64,000 nucleotides of DNA from Volvox africanus (GCA_030268105.1 BSDZ01000015.1:3313501-3377500), one strand, 5' to 3'. Shown: positions 1 to 12,947, counted from the first letter of the stretch. Notes: generated from the letters alone by a model not told the origin. Made by a program: numbers and translations.

Positions 1-444
1 TTTGGTTTGCCGGGGACGCCGAGTGGGTGTCCGCCGTGGTCGGAGTGCCTCCTTGGTTATACCACCTGATACCGTTGACTCCCTCTCCTTCCGTTGCAAG
101 GCTAGTTTGGCCTTCCGGGCTTGCCTTGCCCTCTCTGTTTGGGCCATGTGCCGCTGGGCTCGTACCTCCTCTGGCAGGTGGGTCAGTCGCTGCTTGCGAA
201 TTTTGTTTTGTTGGGTTCTGGTGAGGGCGTGGCTGTTTGAGGTATGCTCTTGTGCCCTGGCCCTGGAGAGTGAGCGTCCAGCTGGTGCGTTGACCTCGTT
301 CACCACCCCCTGGTTGTCTGGCTTTGATGCTGGTTGGGGAGGTGGTGGTTGGGCTGCACATTCTGTGACTACATCAGTGGTATTAGTCGGGGTTCTGGGT
401 TTGCATGCTGCTGTAGCGGCTTTGGCTGCTGCTTCCCTGGCCAT
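1..444 (-). CDS. Partial charged, low-complexity hypothetical protein (runs off left edge)
   Basis: On the minus strand a frame is open from an ATG at 444 to the window edge (148 codons, no stop). An in-frame TAA lies 10 codons upstream of that ATG. The product starts MAREAAAKAATAAC, then has a Pro/Gln-rich stretch, then a strongly basic, probably helical region with many Arg, Lys, Gln and Glu residues (for example KQRLTHLPEEVRAQRH) and an Arg/Pro-rich end. No family is recognised. The composition suggests a disordered or coiled-coil nuclear or regulatory protein, but that is inference. An overlapping plus-strand frame (2-589) is hydrophobic low-complexity sequence and looks like the shadow. 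The true start could be a splice acceptor rather than the ATG. Confidence 0.45.
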   Translation of the reverse strand, partial: MAREAAAKAATAACKPRTPTNTTDVVTECAAQPPPPQPASKPDNQGVVNEVNAPAGRSLSRARAQEHTSNSHALTRTQQNKIRKQRLTHLPEEVRAQRHMAQTERARQARKAKLALQRKERESTVSGGITKEALRPRRTPTRRPRQTK

Positions 445-1665
445 TGCTGCTGTTGCGGCTGCTTCGATGATAGCTTATATGTATGTGTACTGTATAAATG
501 ATCGACAACCTCGTCAATTGAGCAAACGAACGAACGAGGCAGGTCCAGCAGCAGTTCCACCATCCTTCATTTCCAGGCAGGAAGGGTGAACCTCGCTGTC
601 TGCTGCATTCATCTTTCAAAATCACGCAAACCTGAGCTCATCAGCAGCCGCCACTTATTAGCAGCCGCATACAGATAGGCACGCTTACATACAACGTCAA
701 AACAGATTCACAATTCGAACATAAGAAGCAATTGATTGCATGGCAGCAATCCAACATGTAGATATAGGTAATCTTCGTACCAGCAGTGGCCAGCGCAGCA
801 GAGGTCAGCAGGCAGCAGTAAAATCAGTGGGAGAGCACTCAGTAAAGTCATGGATAGATTACGTGCGGGATGCGGTGTCGTCAATCGATTTCAAATTTCA
901 ATAAACCATTTCACCCCCAAACACGCTCGTTGCTTGTGGATGCGCTATGCGGATGTTGCTTGGTGCTGAAACATCCATCATGAGGGATGTATCTGATACT
1001 TGCTTGCAAAGTTGGCTGCTACACGACGTAACGGGTAACCCCGCGGCTATAGGAAGCTATCTAATAAGCAAGTTAGCTGCTAGCCGCTAACTAGCGGCTG
1101 GCTATTCATCACTCCTATGCCTAGGTAGTCGCAACTGGCGGCAGTTGACATACAGCGAGCGTCTATCTTGAGACCAAGCAACTCCCTGCACCTATACATG
1201 CATGTTTGTATTGCATGGTAACATACGTAGATCTTGTGTGTACGTGCATTTTAAGCAAGCAAGCAAGTAGGTGACCGATAGATACAAATTGATGACACAT
1301 ACAGCATGGATGCAGCAGATGAGCAGAGCGAGCCACAGCAGGCGTAATAAGCAAGAAGCGAGCCGACAACGCGCGTGCGTGCGTGTTATTAGTTCGCAAT
1401 TCATGTCTAGCCAGCATGTATGTCTATGCCTCTTTATATATGCCAAAATCTCAATGTATGTCCTCCCCGTGAATCGCGGCCAAGCAAGCCCGCTCATTAT
1501 GCGCCCAATAGATAACGTGCATGGTTGCTTGCTTGCGCCGCGGCCGTATCTTGGCAATCCAGATGCAGTAACATTCAGTATCATATATCTACCTAGGTAG
1601 GTCGATAGGTAGGTTTGGACAGCGGCGGGTGCCTTCAGCACTTAGCTAGGCCGTCTCACCCAACC
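445..1665. other. Non-coding spacer
   Basis: No convincing exon or known element was seen. The stretch holds short imperfect palindromes built on GCTAGC/TTAGCTGC around 1055-1105 and short GGTAGGT repeats just before the solo LTR. Confidence 0.4.
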
Positions 1666-2498
1666 TGTTGTACCTCTCCTTCGTGTTTGCTCATAAGTAT
1701 CTGCACGTCTGAAGGCTTTCGACACCGATGCGCGAGCACTTGCAAGTACAACAAGGCAAGCGCGAGCAAACAGAGACAGCGGAAGACTTCAAGACAAGAA
1801 GAGATATAACTTACAGTCTTACAGATCGAAGTGGTGCAATGGACGAAATCGCCGTCAGCACCGGAAGCAAGCAATCATCATGCGGCGGTGATAGCGAAGT
1901 TTAGGCTTAGCTCGGGCTAAGTAGAGTAGCGTATAGCAATGATAATGTAGAACACACGAGTGTTCTCCGGTATCGAATGTCTTGTCTTGCTTAGCCGTCC
2001 TCGCATCTGTTATACTCGTAGCATCGCGATGCCATACGATTCACACTAGGAGGCCGATCCTAAGTGTGACAACCCTACTGCGTATAGGCGATGTCCATGT
2101 ATAACAACGTATAAGCCTTTCCGGCATTCGCATGATGCAAGGGTCCGAATAACGATATTCGGTTGCAAGGCATGCATCATGACGAGTGCGGCGCTCTCAA
2201 CGTGTGCTGTAATAAAGTAATATTATATCAGATAATATTACTTATCGTTTCATAGCACGAGCATAATGCGCACTTCAATGATTCGGTATTTTATGCATGC
2301 TGGGCGGATTTGCCATGATGCGATGTCGCGATGGATAATGATAACATGCCAAATGCATATATAAATGTATGCGAATACATCTATATCATGCAGGTTCATT
2401 CATATGCAATAGTCATTCATGCGTTCATCAAGATAACACTTCGCCTTGTAGGGTCGCATCGACCTACGCATCGGCGGGAAACGAACCGTAGCACAACA
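1666..2498 (-). mobile_element. Solo LTR of the chromoviral Ty3/gypsy family A
   Basis: The sequence starts TGTTGTACCTCTC and ends GTAGCACAACA, as do the LTRs of the three full-length gypsy copies further right, and aligns with them along its length. It is flanked by a perfect 5-bp target duplication, CAACC at 1661-1665 and 2499-2503. There is no adjacent internal region, so it is a solo LTR left by LTR-LTR recombination. It is visibly more diverged than the LTRs of the complete copies and is about 833 bp against their 824 bp. Confidence 0.93.
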
Positions 2499-3877
2499 CA
2501 ACCCACGTCTGTAATTTGGGAGGCTGTCTATAGCTCGACTATTATGCCGACCAATAGTCCATTCTTTTAGACGATTTTGGCATCGATTATAGTAAGACAT
2601 GTTGCCTGTACTAGATAGAGTCGGCACTATAGTTGTTGTATCTCTGTTGAGTCGGCCAACAAAGGCCCGATCGGAAGGATGACCATCTAAGGTCCAGGAT
2701 CCTTTGACACTGACCGTAGATACCCCAGGATACTACAATAGTCGGACGACTATAGACCATGTCGGCTATGACATGACTATAGTTGAGGTCGACTATAGTT
2801 CCAACTATGCCCCCCGGCCGACTAGTAGCCGATGCTGCGCGCTATAGTCAACCAGAAAAAATACAGACGCAGCTCTGATGACGGTAGGCATCTGGCCCGA
2901 AAGGTTAAAGCCATTCCAGTTCCTGCGTTCCTGCGATACTGTCGTACTGCCGTACTTGTGATATTTGCTGTTCGGTTTCCTCTCTAGCTAGACCAGCTCT
3001 ACAGATGTAGTATGTATCCACCAGCCTACAGATAGATAGGGCAGACATCAGAGCGAGGTTCGGTTGCTTGGCATGAAAGGACAACTTACCATCACTACTA
3101 TGACCATCACCATCACCGCCATTATCATCACTACTATTATCGGCAGCTGGATGAACTAGTGCCAGTGAAGGTATAAAATGAATATATGCACAATAACACA
3201 TCTTCACAAATGAATATATATATATATGTGCGTGTGTGTGTGTTTCTGTGTTTTTTATATGTATAATCATCCATCACGCACTAAGCCTCCAGCCTGACGA
3301 CGACTGCGTGCTACATGCACACTAACGACACTTACGATATTCGTTTCATATATATTATATACCTTATACCTGTTTATCCCTTATTTGTTTGGATGTCACT
3401 TAAAGAATGTGGTAACTATTCATGATGAATATGAACACTGTTTGTAGAATGAAAACTCTATATGCATGCATGCACATCTCAAATAAAATCTCATAATCTC
3501 ATAATCTCATAACATCTCAAATATATATAAAAGCCCTATACATATATATACATACATATTTCTTGTCGGACATGCATATTTATTTATCTTCACCTTTTGA
3601 AATGCTATATATTATAATAATAATAACAGCAAAACATTAACGAGCAATCGAGTCATCCAGCCGAATATACATTGGCTGCGCTAGATGATTACCCACCTCG
3701 CCAGCATCTCAGTTCGTACATTTGTAAAAAATAAATAAATACTATTCGTTGAATGATGACGAGCGAGTGACCACAAATTGAATAAAACGTTCATAGCAGT
3801 GCGGGCCTAGTTCCTATCATGAACGACAGACAGGCCCCTCAGTCCCAACCTCAATCGACTAACGTCTTCATTCCTTG
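2499..3877. other. Non-coding spacer between solo LTR and duplicated gene cassette
   Basis: It contains an inverted copy of the CTATAGTCG repeat (2735-2870), short ATC/ATT triplet runs around 3100-3140 and an AT-rich zone at 3200-3750. No exon could be supported. Confidence 0.4.
2735..2870 (-). repeat. Inverted, dispersed copy of the ~147-bp CTATAGTCG repeat
   Basis: This segment matches the reverse complement of the tandem unit at 51741-51888. It shares in order GTCGGACGACTATAGACC, ATGTCGGCTAT, TGACTATAGTTGAGGTCGAC, ATGCCCCCC, GCCGATGCTGCGCGC and a closing AGAAAAAATACAGA. The motif CTATAGTC recurs in both orientations, so the unit is rich in internal dyad symmetry. No coding capacity is seen. 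Confidence 0.8.
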
Positions 3878-3982
3878 CTACCCACTTCCGATTTGAATCT
3901 TGACTTCACTACTTTTGACGTCGTCAGCAGTAGCAGCAGTAGTGGGCCTGATGCTGTCGGCTCCACTGAAAACGCTTTCCTG
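3878..3982 (-). CDS. C-terminal exon, duplicate cassette (copy A) of the SRCR/LysM membrane gene
   Basis: This minus-strand exon has acceptor CACAG at 3983-3987 and encodes 34 residues beginning QESVFSGADS and ending EVKIQIGSG before a TAG stop at 3878-3880. The paralogous exon at 7742-7849 has the same acceptor, frame, ending and stop, with one extra codon in the middle. Entry is in phase 0, which matches the phase-0 donor of the upstream transmembrane exon (5495-5886). Conservation of frame and stop between the two copies supports coding. The function of this acidic, Ser/Thr-rich cytoplasmic tail is unknown. Confidence 0.6.
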   Translation of the reverse strand, partial: QESVFSGADSIRPTTAATADDVKSSEVKIQIGSG

Positions 3983-5494
3983 CTGTGCATGCATGCATGT
4001 TGCGCGAATACATTGATGTAATGGACGTGATATATAATATTAATATACATTATTATATGTCATTTATATACTGTATACAAACAGCGAGAAATAAAGCAAT
4101 TTTCAAATGAAGGATGAAAGAACCACAATGCTGCCCTATACAGATAGAATGGCATGTACAGTACATATGCATCTGGACAACCAGATAGACGTTTGGCTAT
4201 CAGAATTAAGTTCTAACGCACTAATGCCCAGATACATAGATAGTTAGGTAAATAGGAAGGATCCTTAGATAGGTAGTTCAATCGGTAGATGTTGTATCCT
4301 AAATCCATTTCAGTAAATGCTTAAGAGATAAGAATAATCCGTTCATTATTGATATTCAACATTTTACTAAGTACCAGTTTAGCTTTTTGTGACAACTTGT
4401 AATCCCCTCCCAAATCAGCAGGATTACGGATTTGGCGGCAGCTGCCAGCCGCCATTACTACCCATCCCGGAAATACCGAACCTGTCGGTAGTCCATAACC
4501 TGTATGGACAAGGCCTTTTACCGACTGAATGCTTAAAGGTGGAACACTTGGTTCTTGGTTCAATGATTTTCCAGTCGTTGGATTCGGATCAAAATTTGGT
4601 GAACCCGATTCGCGGTCCTACGGCATCCCAAGTAAGACTTGGTCGCTGATGTGTATAACCGGGCTCTGGCACAACAATTGGTATCTTTCAATACCACCCT
4701 TCATTGGGTTCCCTTTACAACAGTAGATAGTTTTACGATTTTATTGATTGATTTATCAGGGTATGCATGCTGCGAGCTAGCTTGCTTCATGCATGCATCA
4801 TGCCATTTTTTATAAATTATAAATTATGTATTGTATATTTTACATGTATTATGTATTGGGTGTTACACTGTGGGTATTATGTATTATGGGTGCGCACATG
4901 CATCTCAGACAAGAGTTGGTGTCCTTGCCATGTAGAATGTATAAGTGGTATCAAATGGTGTATCGCTGGGATCTATAATGATACTTTCTAGCAAGAATCG
5001 TGTTGTTGTAGCTGTATTCGGCAGTACGCTATCGACCCGCGCTCGTCCAATCTGTAGTGCTATACGCCCGTGTATTTGGGCCAGGTCCGGACCGAAGAAT
5101 TAAGTTCAATTAAGTCTTCTTTCAACTATCGGACACTCTGTAACGTATACTTTCTCGTTATAACGTCAGGCTTCCTAATGTCTGGTAGTCTACATTACAA
5201 CAATAATATTATATATGAATATTGCTTTTTAGATGGGTGATATATCATGTTTGGTCGTTATGGACGCATACACACCTGCGTGCGCACAGACATAGGCAAC
5301 CGTACCTACAGGGCCGAGCCCCCCGAGGCACTTCACGCACGAGCCCAGCCCCAAAACGAAGCCCTTTATGAAGAAACTCAGATATGAATGAGCATCACCA
5401 CCAGCCACACACTTCTGGATTTGCTGGATTTTCCTGGATCCAGCGAACACTTCCTCGTACCTAGTGTATTGTGTACACACACGGACTGCCGTAC
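3983..5494 (-). other. Probable intron of duplicate cassette A
   Basis: About 1.5 kb separates the C-terminal and transmembrane exons of copy A, close to the 1.43 kb in copy B. It contains a 5' scrap of the fold-back microelement (4860-4875, GTGTTACACTGTGGG). Sequence next to the transmembrane exon, from about 5369, is shared with copy B. Confidence 0.45.
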
Positions 5495-5886
5495 CTTGTC
5501 GTCGTCGTCCACAAACGAAACATTATTTGGCTCAGTGGAATTTTGGGAAGCTGCACTTGTTTGGCTCCACGTCACTGTATTACTAAAGCTTTGTCGAAGG
5601 CGGTCAAGCTTGCTAGAAGACGGCCGTAAGGGACCCTGCTGCTTGCTCGACCGCCGCGGCTTGTTATTCAACGCGTGCATCAAACCAAACGTAGCTGCGA
5701 CGGCGGAAATGACACCCATGACAGAGCCCACGACCGCTGAAACGATGGTCAGCATGTGAGACCGTCCACCTCCTGTATTTGCTTCAGTCGGAGCAGGAGT
5801 TGGTGAGGAGGGTGTGGGGCTTGAATGTAATGTGGCTGCTGGTGGCTCTGCAGCAGGCACGCGGGAACCAAGCAAGGCAGTACCAC
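5495..5886 (-). CDS. Transmembrane/cytoplasmic-tail exon, duplicate cassette (copy A)
   Basis: The exon encodes a Pro/Ser/Thr linker, then one transmembrane helix around LTIVSAVVGSVMGVISAVA, then a basic juxtamembrane segment and a Ser-rich tail ending VSFVDDDDK at a GTACGG donor. It is nearly identical to copy B (9278-9666). The amino-acid differences cluster in and just after the membrane helix. The 5' boundary is uncertain: copy B uses GCAG then GTGGTACTGCC, whereas copy A reads GCAG then GTAAGTGGTACTGCC. Those extra bases put the exon in phase 0 rather than the 2-nt phase needed by the LysM exon. No LysM or SRCR exon was found next to this copy, so it may be an alternative 3' end, part of a shortened gene, or a decaying duplicate. 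Confidence 0.55.
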
Positions 5887-7741
<1,855 letters not shown>

Positions 7742-7849
7742 CTACCCACTTCCGATTTGGATCTTGACTTCACTATTTTTGTCGTCGTCAGCAGTGGTAG
7801 CAGTACTAGTGGGCCTGCTGCTGTCGGCTCCACTGAGAACATTTTCCTG
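7742..7849 (-). CDS. C-terminal exon of SRCR/LysM transmembrane protein (copy B)
   Basis: The exon encodes 35 residues beginning QENVLSGADS and ending EVKIQIGSG, with a TAG stop at 7742-7744. The acceptor is CACAG immediately upstream (plus-strand 7850-7854). It enters in phase 0, and the upstream transmembrane exon (9278-9666) leaves in phase 0 after DDDDK, so the two join without a frame change. The tail is acidic and Ser/Thr-rich, with no recognised signalling domain. The duplicate at 3878-3982 conserves frame and stop. Confidence 0.65.
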   Translation of the reverse strand, partial: QENVLSGADSSRPTSTATTADDDKNSEVKIQIGSG

Positions 7850-8280
7850 CTGTGCATGCATGCATGTTGCGCGGACATTATTGTATGGATGGATCAATAT
7901 ACTACAATAGACAATTAAAATATACGATATGTATACTAACAGCGAGCGTGGCAAATGAAGTAATTTAAGAGGATGTAGCACCTAAAGTGCAGTAGTATAT
8001 AAATATGTATGTATAAGATATAATAAGTTTATTATATATAGAAGTGCGTGTTGGTGTTGGTGTTATATTTATGTAGGTGTGTGTTGGTATAAGCATGTGC
8101 ACATTATTTATATTTCAGTGAAATTTTATGCACTACTCTTTATATTACTAAAACATTTATCCGTGTTTAGCTTGCTAAATACAGATTTATGTTAGAGAGA
8201 ACTTTTTTTAATGAGGTGTCTATGTTAATTAACACAACGGTATTGGAAGTGTTTTATAGAGTTTGAAGAGTGAATCTTTT

Positions 8281-8398
8281 ATTGCCCTACACTTTAGTGT
8301 AGGGCAATGCATACTCCTTTGATCATATATACTAAGTAAATTTATTTAGTAAACTAAAATAACTTTCAACAATGTAAGGTAAGTGCGCCTTACATTGC
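8281..8398. repeat. Cluster of AT-rich perfect hairpins
   Basis: ATTGCCCTACACT and AGTGTAGGGCAAT form a 13-bp perfect stem with a 2-nt loop. About 40 bp on, ACTAAGTAAA/TTTATTTAGT gives an imperfect stem. About 20 bp further, CAATGTAAGG/CCTTACATTG gives a 10-bp perfect stem. The surrounding 8000-8420 is AT-rich compared with its neighbours. Clusters like this are typical of organelle intergenic DNA in volvocalean algae, so an organelle-derived insertion is possible. Confidence 0.75.
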
Positions 8399-8876
8399 TT
8401 TTGTCTATGCCGTACCTTATAGTGTTATTACACTCTTCCCCTCCATCCCCAAGTACTGCCATTATTGTCACATCCCCTACCCCGTCTGTGGGTCATCACC
8501 GTCACATCAGATTTACTCCTCGCCATGACATATTACTCCCCTGACATGCGTCATAGCTCTCATGGAATTTTCAAGTATCCGCCATAAAAATGCATTATCT
8601 GATCATTGCATCTACCTTCTATGAATTGCTTAGAAGCACGTCAGATCAGTCGGATAGCTGTTGATGATCGAGGTCGATCTGGAGACTTTGAAGATCGAAA
8701 CATTCGGATAATACAAAGTTTTAATATGAGAATTTGAACCGTTTTAGTTCACTGATGTGGACACAAGTTTTGTTATATAGAATCTCAGTAATACTTCTAC
8801 AACTGCTACAAACACATAGATACCACTCTGCGACCTGGATTCCTGCGTGCATGCTTAGGGGCATAGCTATAAGCGG

Positions 8877-8959
8877 GTGTTACACTGTGGGGAACTTGCC
8901 GTGAAATGATAAGCACCGGGAGCCCTGACCGGGCCGAACTACAGCGCAGGGGGGAACAC
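8877..8959 (+). repeat. Fold-back microelement copy
   Basis: It starts GTGTTACACTGTGG and ends CAGCGCAGGGGGGAACAC, with the core AAGCACCGGGAGCCCTGACC. The ends are imperfect inverted repeats of each other (GTGTTAC against GTGTTCC). It is one of eight copies in the window. Confidence 0.85.
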
Positions 8960-9035
8960 ACATACATAGCTATGTATTATGTAGAGATACATGATCCCAG
9001 AACGATATTTACGTATGTATACATATAATAGCCAC

Positions 9036-9119
9036 GTGCTCCTCCCCTGCGCTGTGGCTCGGTCCGGTCAGGACCCCCGGTGCTTGTCTTTGAAGGGCGA
9101 GTCGCCCACAGTGTAACAC
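9036..9119 (-). repeat. Fold-back microelement copy
   Basis: This copy is opposite in orientation to the one about 80 bp to its left, so the pair forms an inverted repeat inside the intron. It contains CCCCCGGTGCTTGTC and ends CACAGTGTAACAC. Confidence 0.85.
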
Positions 9120-9277
9120 CCATAATATAATATATAAGTAAATACCCTTTATGAAGAAACTCAGATATGAATGAGCATCACCACCAGCCACGCACTTCTG
9201 GATTTGCTGGATTTTCCTGGATCCAGCGAACACTTCCTCGTACCTAGTGTATTGTGTACACACACGGACTGCCGTAC

Positions 9278-9666
9278 CTTGTCGTCGTCGTCCACAAACG
9301 AAACATTATTTAGCTCAGTGGAATTTTGGGAAGCTGCACTTGTTTGGCTCCACGTCACTGTATTACTAAAGCTTCGTCGAAGGCGGTCAAGCTTGCTAGA
9401 AGACGGCCGTAAGGGACCCTCCTGATTGTCTGAATCCCGTTTCTTATTCAACGCGCGCATCAGGCCAAACAGAGCTGCGACGGCGGAAATGACACCCGTG
9501 ACAGAGCCCACGACCGCTGAAACGATGGTCAGCATGTCAGACCGTCCACCTCCTGTATTTGCTTCAGTCGGAGCAGGAGTTGGTGAGGAGGGTGTGGGGC
9601 TTGAATGTAATGTGGCTGCTGGTGGCTCTGCAGCAGGCACGCGGGAACCAAGCAAGGCAGTACCAC
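9278..9666 (-). CDS. Transmembrane/cytoplasmic-tail exon of SRCR/LysM protein (copy B)
   Basis: The acceptor is TTGCAG and the donor is AAG then GTACGG; the exon is 389 bp. Its first two bases complete the Gly codon begun by the LysM exon at 10144, giving ...SPG then G-T-A-L-L-G-S. It encodes about 129 residues: a Pro/Ser/Thr/Ala stalk (PTPSSPTPAPTEANTGGG), one hydrophobic helix (LTIVSAVVGSVTGVISAVA), then a basic stop-transfer and Ser-rich cytoplasmic region (SSSKLDRLRRSFSNT) ending in DDDDK. This makes the gene product a single-pass membrane protein with the LysM/SRCR part probably outside the cell. No kinase domain is present in the tail. Confidence 0.7.
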
Positions 9667-10143
9667 CTGCAAGGCATGTGCGTGCGCATATGGTATAGCA
9701 TAACTGATTGTAGGACTACGCATCAGGAAAAATGGCGAATGACTTACCCTTGGGAAATACACACCAGGGTGGCTGAGGCGCGTGTGTAGCTCATCACTTG
9801 CACGCCGCTGCCCCACCCACCCCTCTCCTGTGTTTTGGCCTGGCTGGTCATCAGGTTGCCCGGTCAGCTCTTAAAGTTCATCCAGAAATCAAAACCCGTT
9901 TATATACATGTATTGCTTGAACATCCAATTAATCAATCATTCATTCACACAAATATACAAATGAACATATGTACACATATATATATATATATGTGTACAT
10001 ATGTACACACACATATACATATATATATACGTCACATAACAGTCAATATGGTTTCCTAAGCAGCGCGATTCCATATAAAATGATATTTATACTCCTAATA
10101 GGTGATGTATATGTATGCGAATAACACCACTAAGAAGACTTAC

Positions 10144-10395
10144 CCGGTGAAGGACCCGGAGATGATGTTGGGATTGGGTTTTGCACTGATTGTTGGTTGG
10201 TACCAGAGCAGGGCACGTTGATGACCTGTCCGACTTGCAAATAATTTGGGTTGAAGCCCTGGTTAATCGCCTGCAGGTACCCTAGAGTGGTGCTGTACGC
10301 CTGGGAGATAACCCATAGCGTGTCTCCTGCCTTGACTACGTATGTGCAGGTCCCTGCAGGCCAGCCCCAAAACCGGGTAGGATTTGGGGAATAAG
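10144..10395 (-). CDS. LysM-domain exon (second LysM)
   Basis: The exon translates to YSPNPTRFWGWPAGTC, then TYVVKAGDTLWVISQAYS, then a helix, NPNYLQVGQVINVPC, and a Ser/Pro linker. That is a complete LysM fold signature (YxVKxGDTLxxI...N...LxxGQxIxVPC), a peptidoglycan/chitin-type glycan-binding module of about 45 residues. The donor is CCGG then GTAAGT, phase 1, which fits the 2-nt start of the transmembrane exon. At the acceptor a CAGCAG (NAGNAG) pair gives two possible starts one codon apart. The exon is paralogous to 11343-11604. Confidence 0.85.
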
Positions 10396-11169
10396 CTGCT
10401 GGTGGGTGTGCTGGTGGGTGCTAGATGTACGATCCCAAATAATTATATTATTTATGGGAATGGTTGGCTCATCATGCCATTATTAAAAGATACAAATTAA
10501 TCATAACATGTTTCCATGCTATCAATCTTAATGGTGAAGACTGACGGATACTCAAGCGTTTAGAAACTAAATGTTGTGACCTAGCTAGCTAACTTACTAC
10601 CGTACAGCAGCGTGTCGTTTCAGTTAGATGACCTACAGCAGTAGCAGCCGTACAGTTTGAATTTCATTACTAATTTTATCATACTATATATACCATAATT
10701 AATTGTACTATCCTGCATCAATATTTCTTACCAAACAACTTGATCCATCAGACGTTTTACATATAGCACATGTAATGTAATATATACAGGGCGGTTGATG
10801 CCGGTGGGGTGGGAGTTCCTCCATTACATAGATGAAATTCAGGATATCGGTCAATTTTGTCCCCAGCAAGGTCCTATAAAACAAGATCCAATATACAGAT
10901 CCTATACATAGCTCGGGCTCTCTGTGGGCTTAGCCGTTGAGCTTTTTAGGGGTGCGCCTTGGCGGCTTGTTATCCCCACCCCCGCATATTCGGACGGGTC
11001 TAGCTTTTCTGCTGGGTAGTTTGGGGGTCTTAACTTATTGCCCCCTTTCCTTAGGGGGCAATAAGTGTCCCTGGGAGGGAGGGCCAGGTGTTTTGCTTGG
11101 GAAGCAGTGGAGGTGGAGGAGGCAGGGTGAAGGGGAGGAGCGCACGGCAGGACAGACATACCAAGCCGT

Positions 11170-11262
11170 GTGTTACCCCCTAAGCTGTGGTTCGGCCACG
11201 TGGTCAGGGCCCCCGGTGCTCGTCCTTTCAACAGGGCGAGTTGCCCAGCCACAGTGTAACAC
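11170..11262 (-). repeat. Fold-back microelement copy
   Basis: It lies in the intron between the LysM exons and runs from GTGTTACCCCCTAAG to CACAGTGTAACAC, with the GGGCCCCCGGTGCTCGTCC core. Confidence 0.85.
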
Positions 11263-11342
11263 CCGTTCATACAGATGCATGCTGTTCACATTGCCTTATG
11301 ACATGTATTAGCAAGCATCTATGAAGCTACACACATACCGAC

Positions 11343-11604
11343 CTGGAGAAGGACTCGGTGATGGGCTTGAGGTAAGGAATTGCAGCGCTGGGGAGGGAGA
11401 GGTGCTGGGACCCGAGCAGGGCACTTTGATGACCTGTCCAATTTGCAGCCCGTCCGGATCAATGCCCGGATTCATCACCTGAATGTTCTGTAGAGAGGTG
11501 CCGTACACCTGAGAGATTGACCATAGCGTGTCTGCCTCCCTGATTGGGTATGTGCAGGTCCCTGAAGGCCAGCCCCGCAACCGGGTAGGATTTGGGTACA
11601 TAAG
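11343..11604 (-). CDS. LysM-domain exon (first LysM)
   Basis: The exon encodes YPNPTRLRGWPSGTC, then TYPIREADTLWSISQVYG, a helix around LQNIQVMNPG, DPDGLQIGQVIKVPC and a SPSPSPG linker, a LysM domain like that at 10144-10395. It starts in phase 0 and, if the donor is CCAG then GTCGGT, ends in phase 1, matching the next exon. The alternative GTATGT donor 5 bp downstream scores better as a donor but breaks the phase. Two Cys residues bracket the LysM module as in plant and algal LysM receptors. An extracellular glycan-binding role is inferred from the family. Confidence 0.8.
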
Positions 11605-12640
11605 CTACTGGTAGGTGCACTAAATAACCTATTCCCAATATGTAGTCCTAATAGTAATGAAAATCGTCACCAAGGAATCCAGTATAGTGAATTATTTATG
11701 TAGCACGATTTAATTCAGCATTGATGATGACAATAACAATCACAAACGCAACAGCAATTTAGTTATCTTTTTTCCATAATAATAATAATGATGATACTAT
11801 ACCATTATTACTTATACCTGTGCAACAAGTGTAAGCACCTTCATCATTTAAAGAAGGTATTTCAAAGATTGCCAGATTAGTTCTTCATAAGATGGTCTCT
11901 CTATGCTTATGATCACTAAATATATTATTGTGACTATCAGTACCATGATGTTATTATTACTATTATTAACAAATGTCACCATCAACATCACTATATTTAT
12001 GGATTTTCCCTATACTTGATACCCTTTGGGGTTTGGGCTTCACCACGCCAAGCGATGTGTTCCATGCCCTCGATTAAACGCAATAAAGTGGTTTAGTATT
12101 GGTGGGCTTGGCAAATCAGCAACTCGGCTTGATTAAACTAAAACCCCTCAATACAATTATCTATAACAATTACCGACATGCACATACATGTCAATACCCC
12201 AATCAAGAGCATAACACAGTTGCTTACATGAACGGCAATATATTTTTATATCCTGCGGACATAAAAGTGGGCAGCATCACATACATCACGTAATCAATAA
12301 AATAATTACGATCTTGTTCGCTTTTTTGAGTTACGATGGCTTATTGTCCATTACTAACGAAATCATGACAGCCTGATGAGTTAGGAACCGGGTTCTGTTT
12401 GTGGCAGAATCCTAATGTATACATCCAGATGCCTACAATAATCACACCTCAGATGTTTCGTTGCACATTTCATAATTGTCCGAAAAAGTGCACTCGCTCA
12501 GGGCCTCAGGTTGATAATCCCCATCACAATTAATCTGTATGCAATGTCAACATCATCAATAGGTGGGATTTAACGTGTGCAAAGTTACAAATAAGGTGAT
12601 GATTATGTGTATGTCTTTCCATTTAAGGATAACGAATGGA

Positions 12641-12703
12641 ATGCATGACGCCGACGACGTGCAGTGTACGACAGAGATCAAGAATGTTGATAATTGCCCA
12701 ATT
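12641..12703 (+). pseudogene. SRCR-tail-like fragment in opposite orientation
   Basis: The plus-strand frame reads HDADDVQCTTEIKNVDNCPI, which matches the usual end of an SRCR domain (VxCxGxExxxxxC). It lies antisense to the SRCR/LysM gene and has no partner first half next to it. It could be an inverted remnant, an exon of another gene, or a chance match. Confidence 0.35.
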
Positions 12704-12861
12704 AAGAATACGTATCTCTGCTTGCTTTCCTTTAGTTGGCATCAATTACCCTACCTGCCTTTTTACTAAGTGACGCGGAGTACAAGTTCGAATTCAGGTA
12801 ACATAGCCAGCAGACATACATACCTCCACATAATCTTACAAATACTTCATATATTTATTAG

Positions 12862-12947
12862 GTGTAGGTTACACTGTGGGCGACTTGCCTTGCAAGAACA
12901 AGCACCGGGGGCCCTGACCGGGCCGACCCACAGCGCAGGGAGAACAC
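12862..12947 (+). repeat. Fold-back microelement copy
   Basis: It runs from GTGTAGGTTACACTGTGGG to CAGGGAGAACAC and is followed by ATGGCTTTG, as at the end of the copy at 51022. Confidence 0.85.

Larger units (their letters stand above)
7850..9277 (-). other. Probable intron of copy B
   Basis: This AT-rich intron of about 1.43 kb contains a cluster of hairpins (8281-8398) and two oppositely oriented fold-back microelements (8877-8959 and 9036-9119). Confidence 0.5.

Noticed and set aside
4321..4726. A gene at 4.3-4.7 kb suggested by overlapping plus and minus frames
   Set aside because: There is no domain, no splice-phase support, and it lies inside the probable intron of cassette A.
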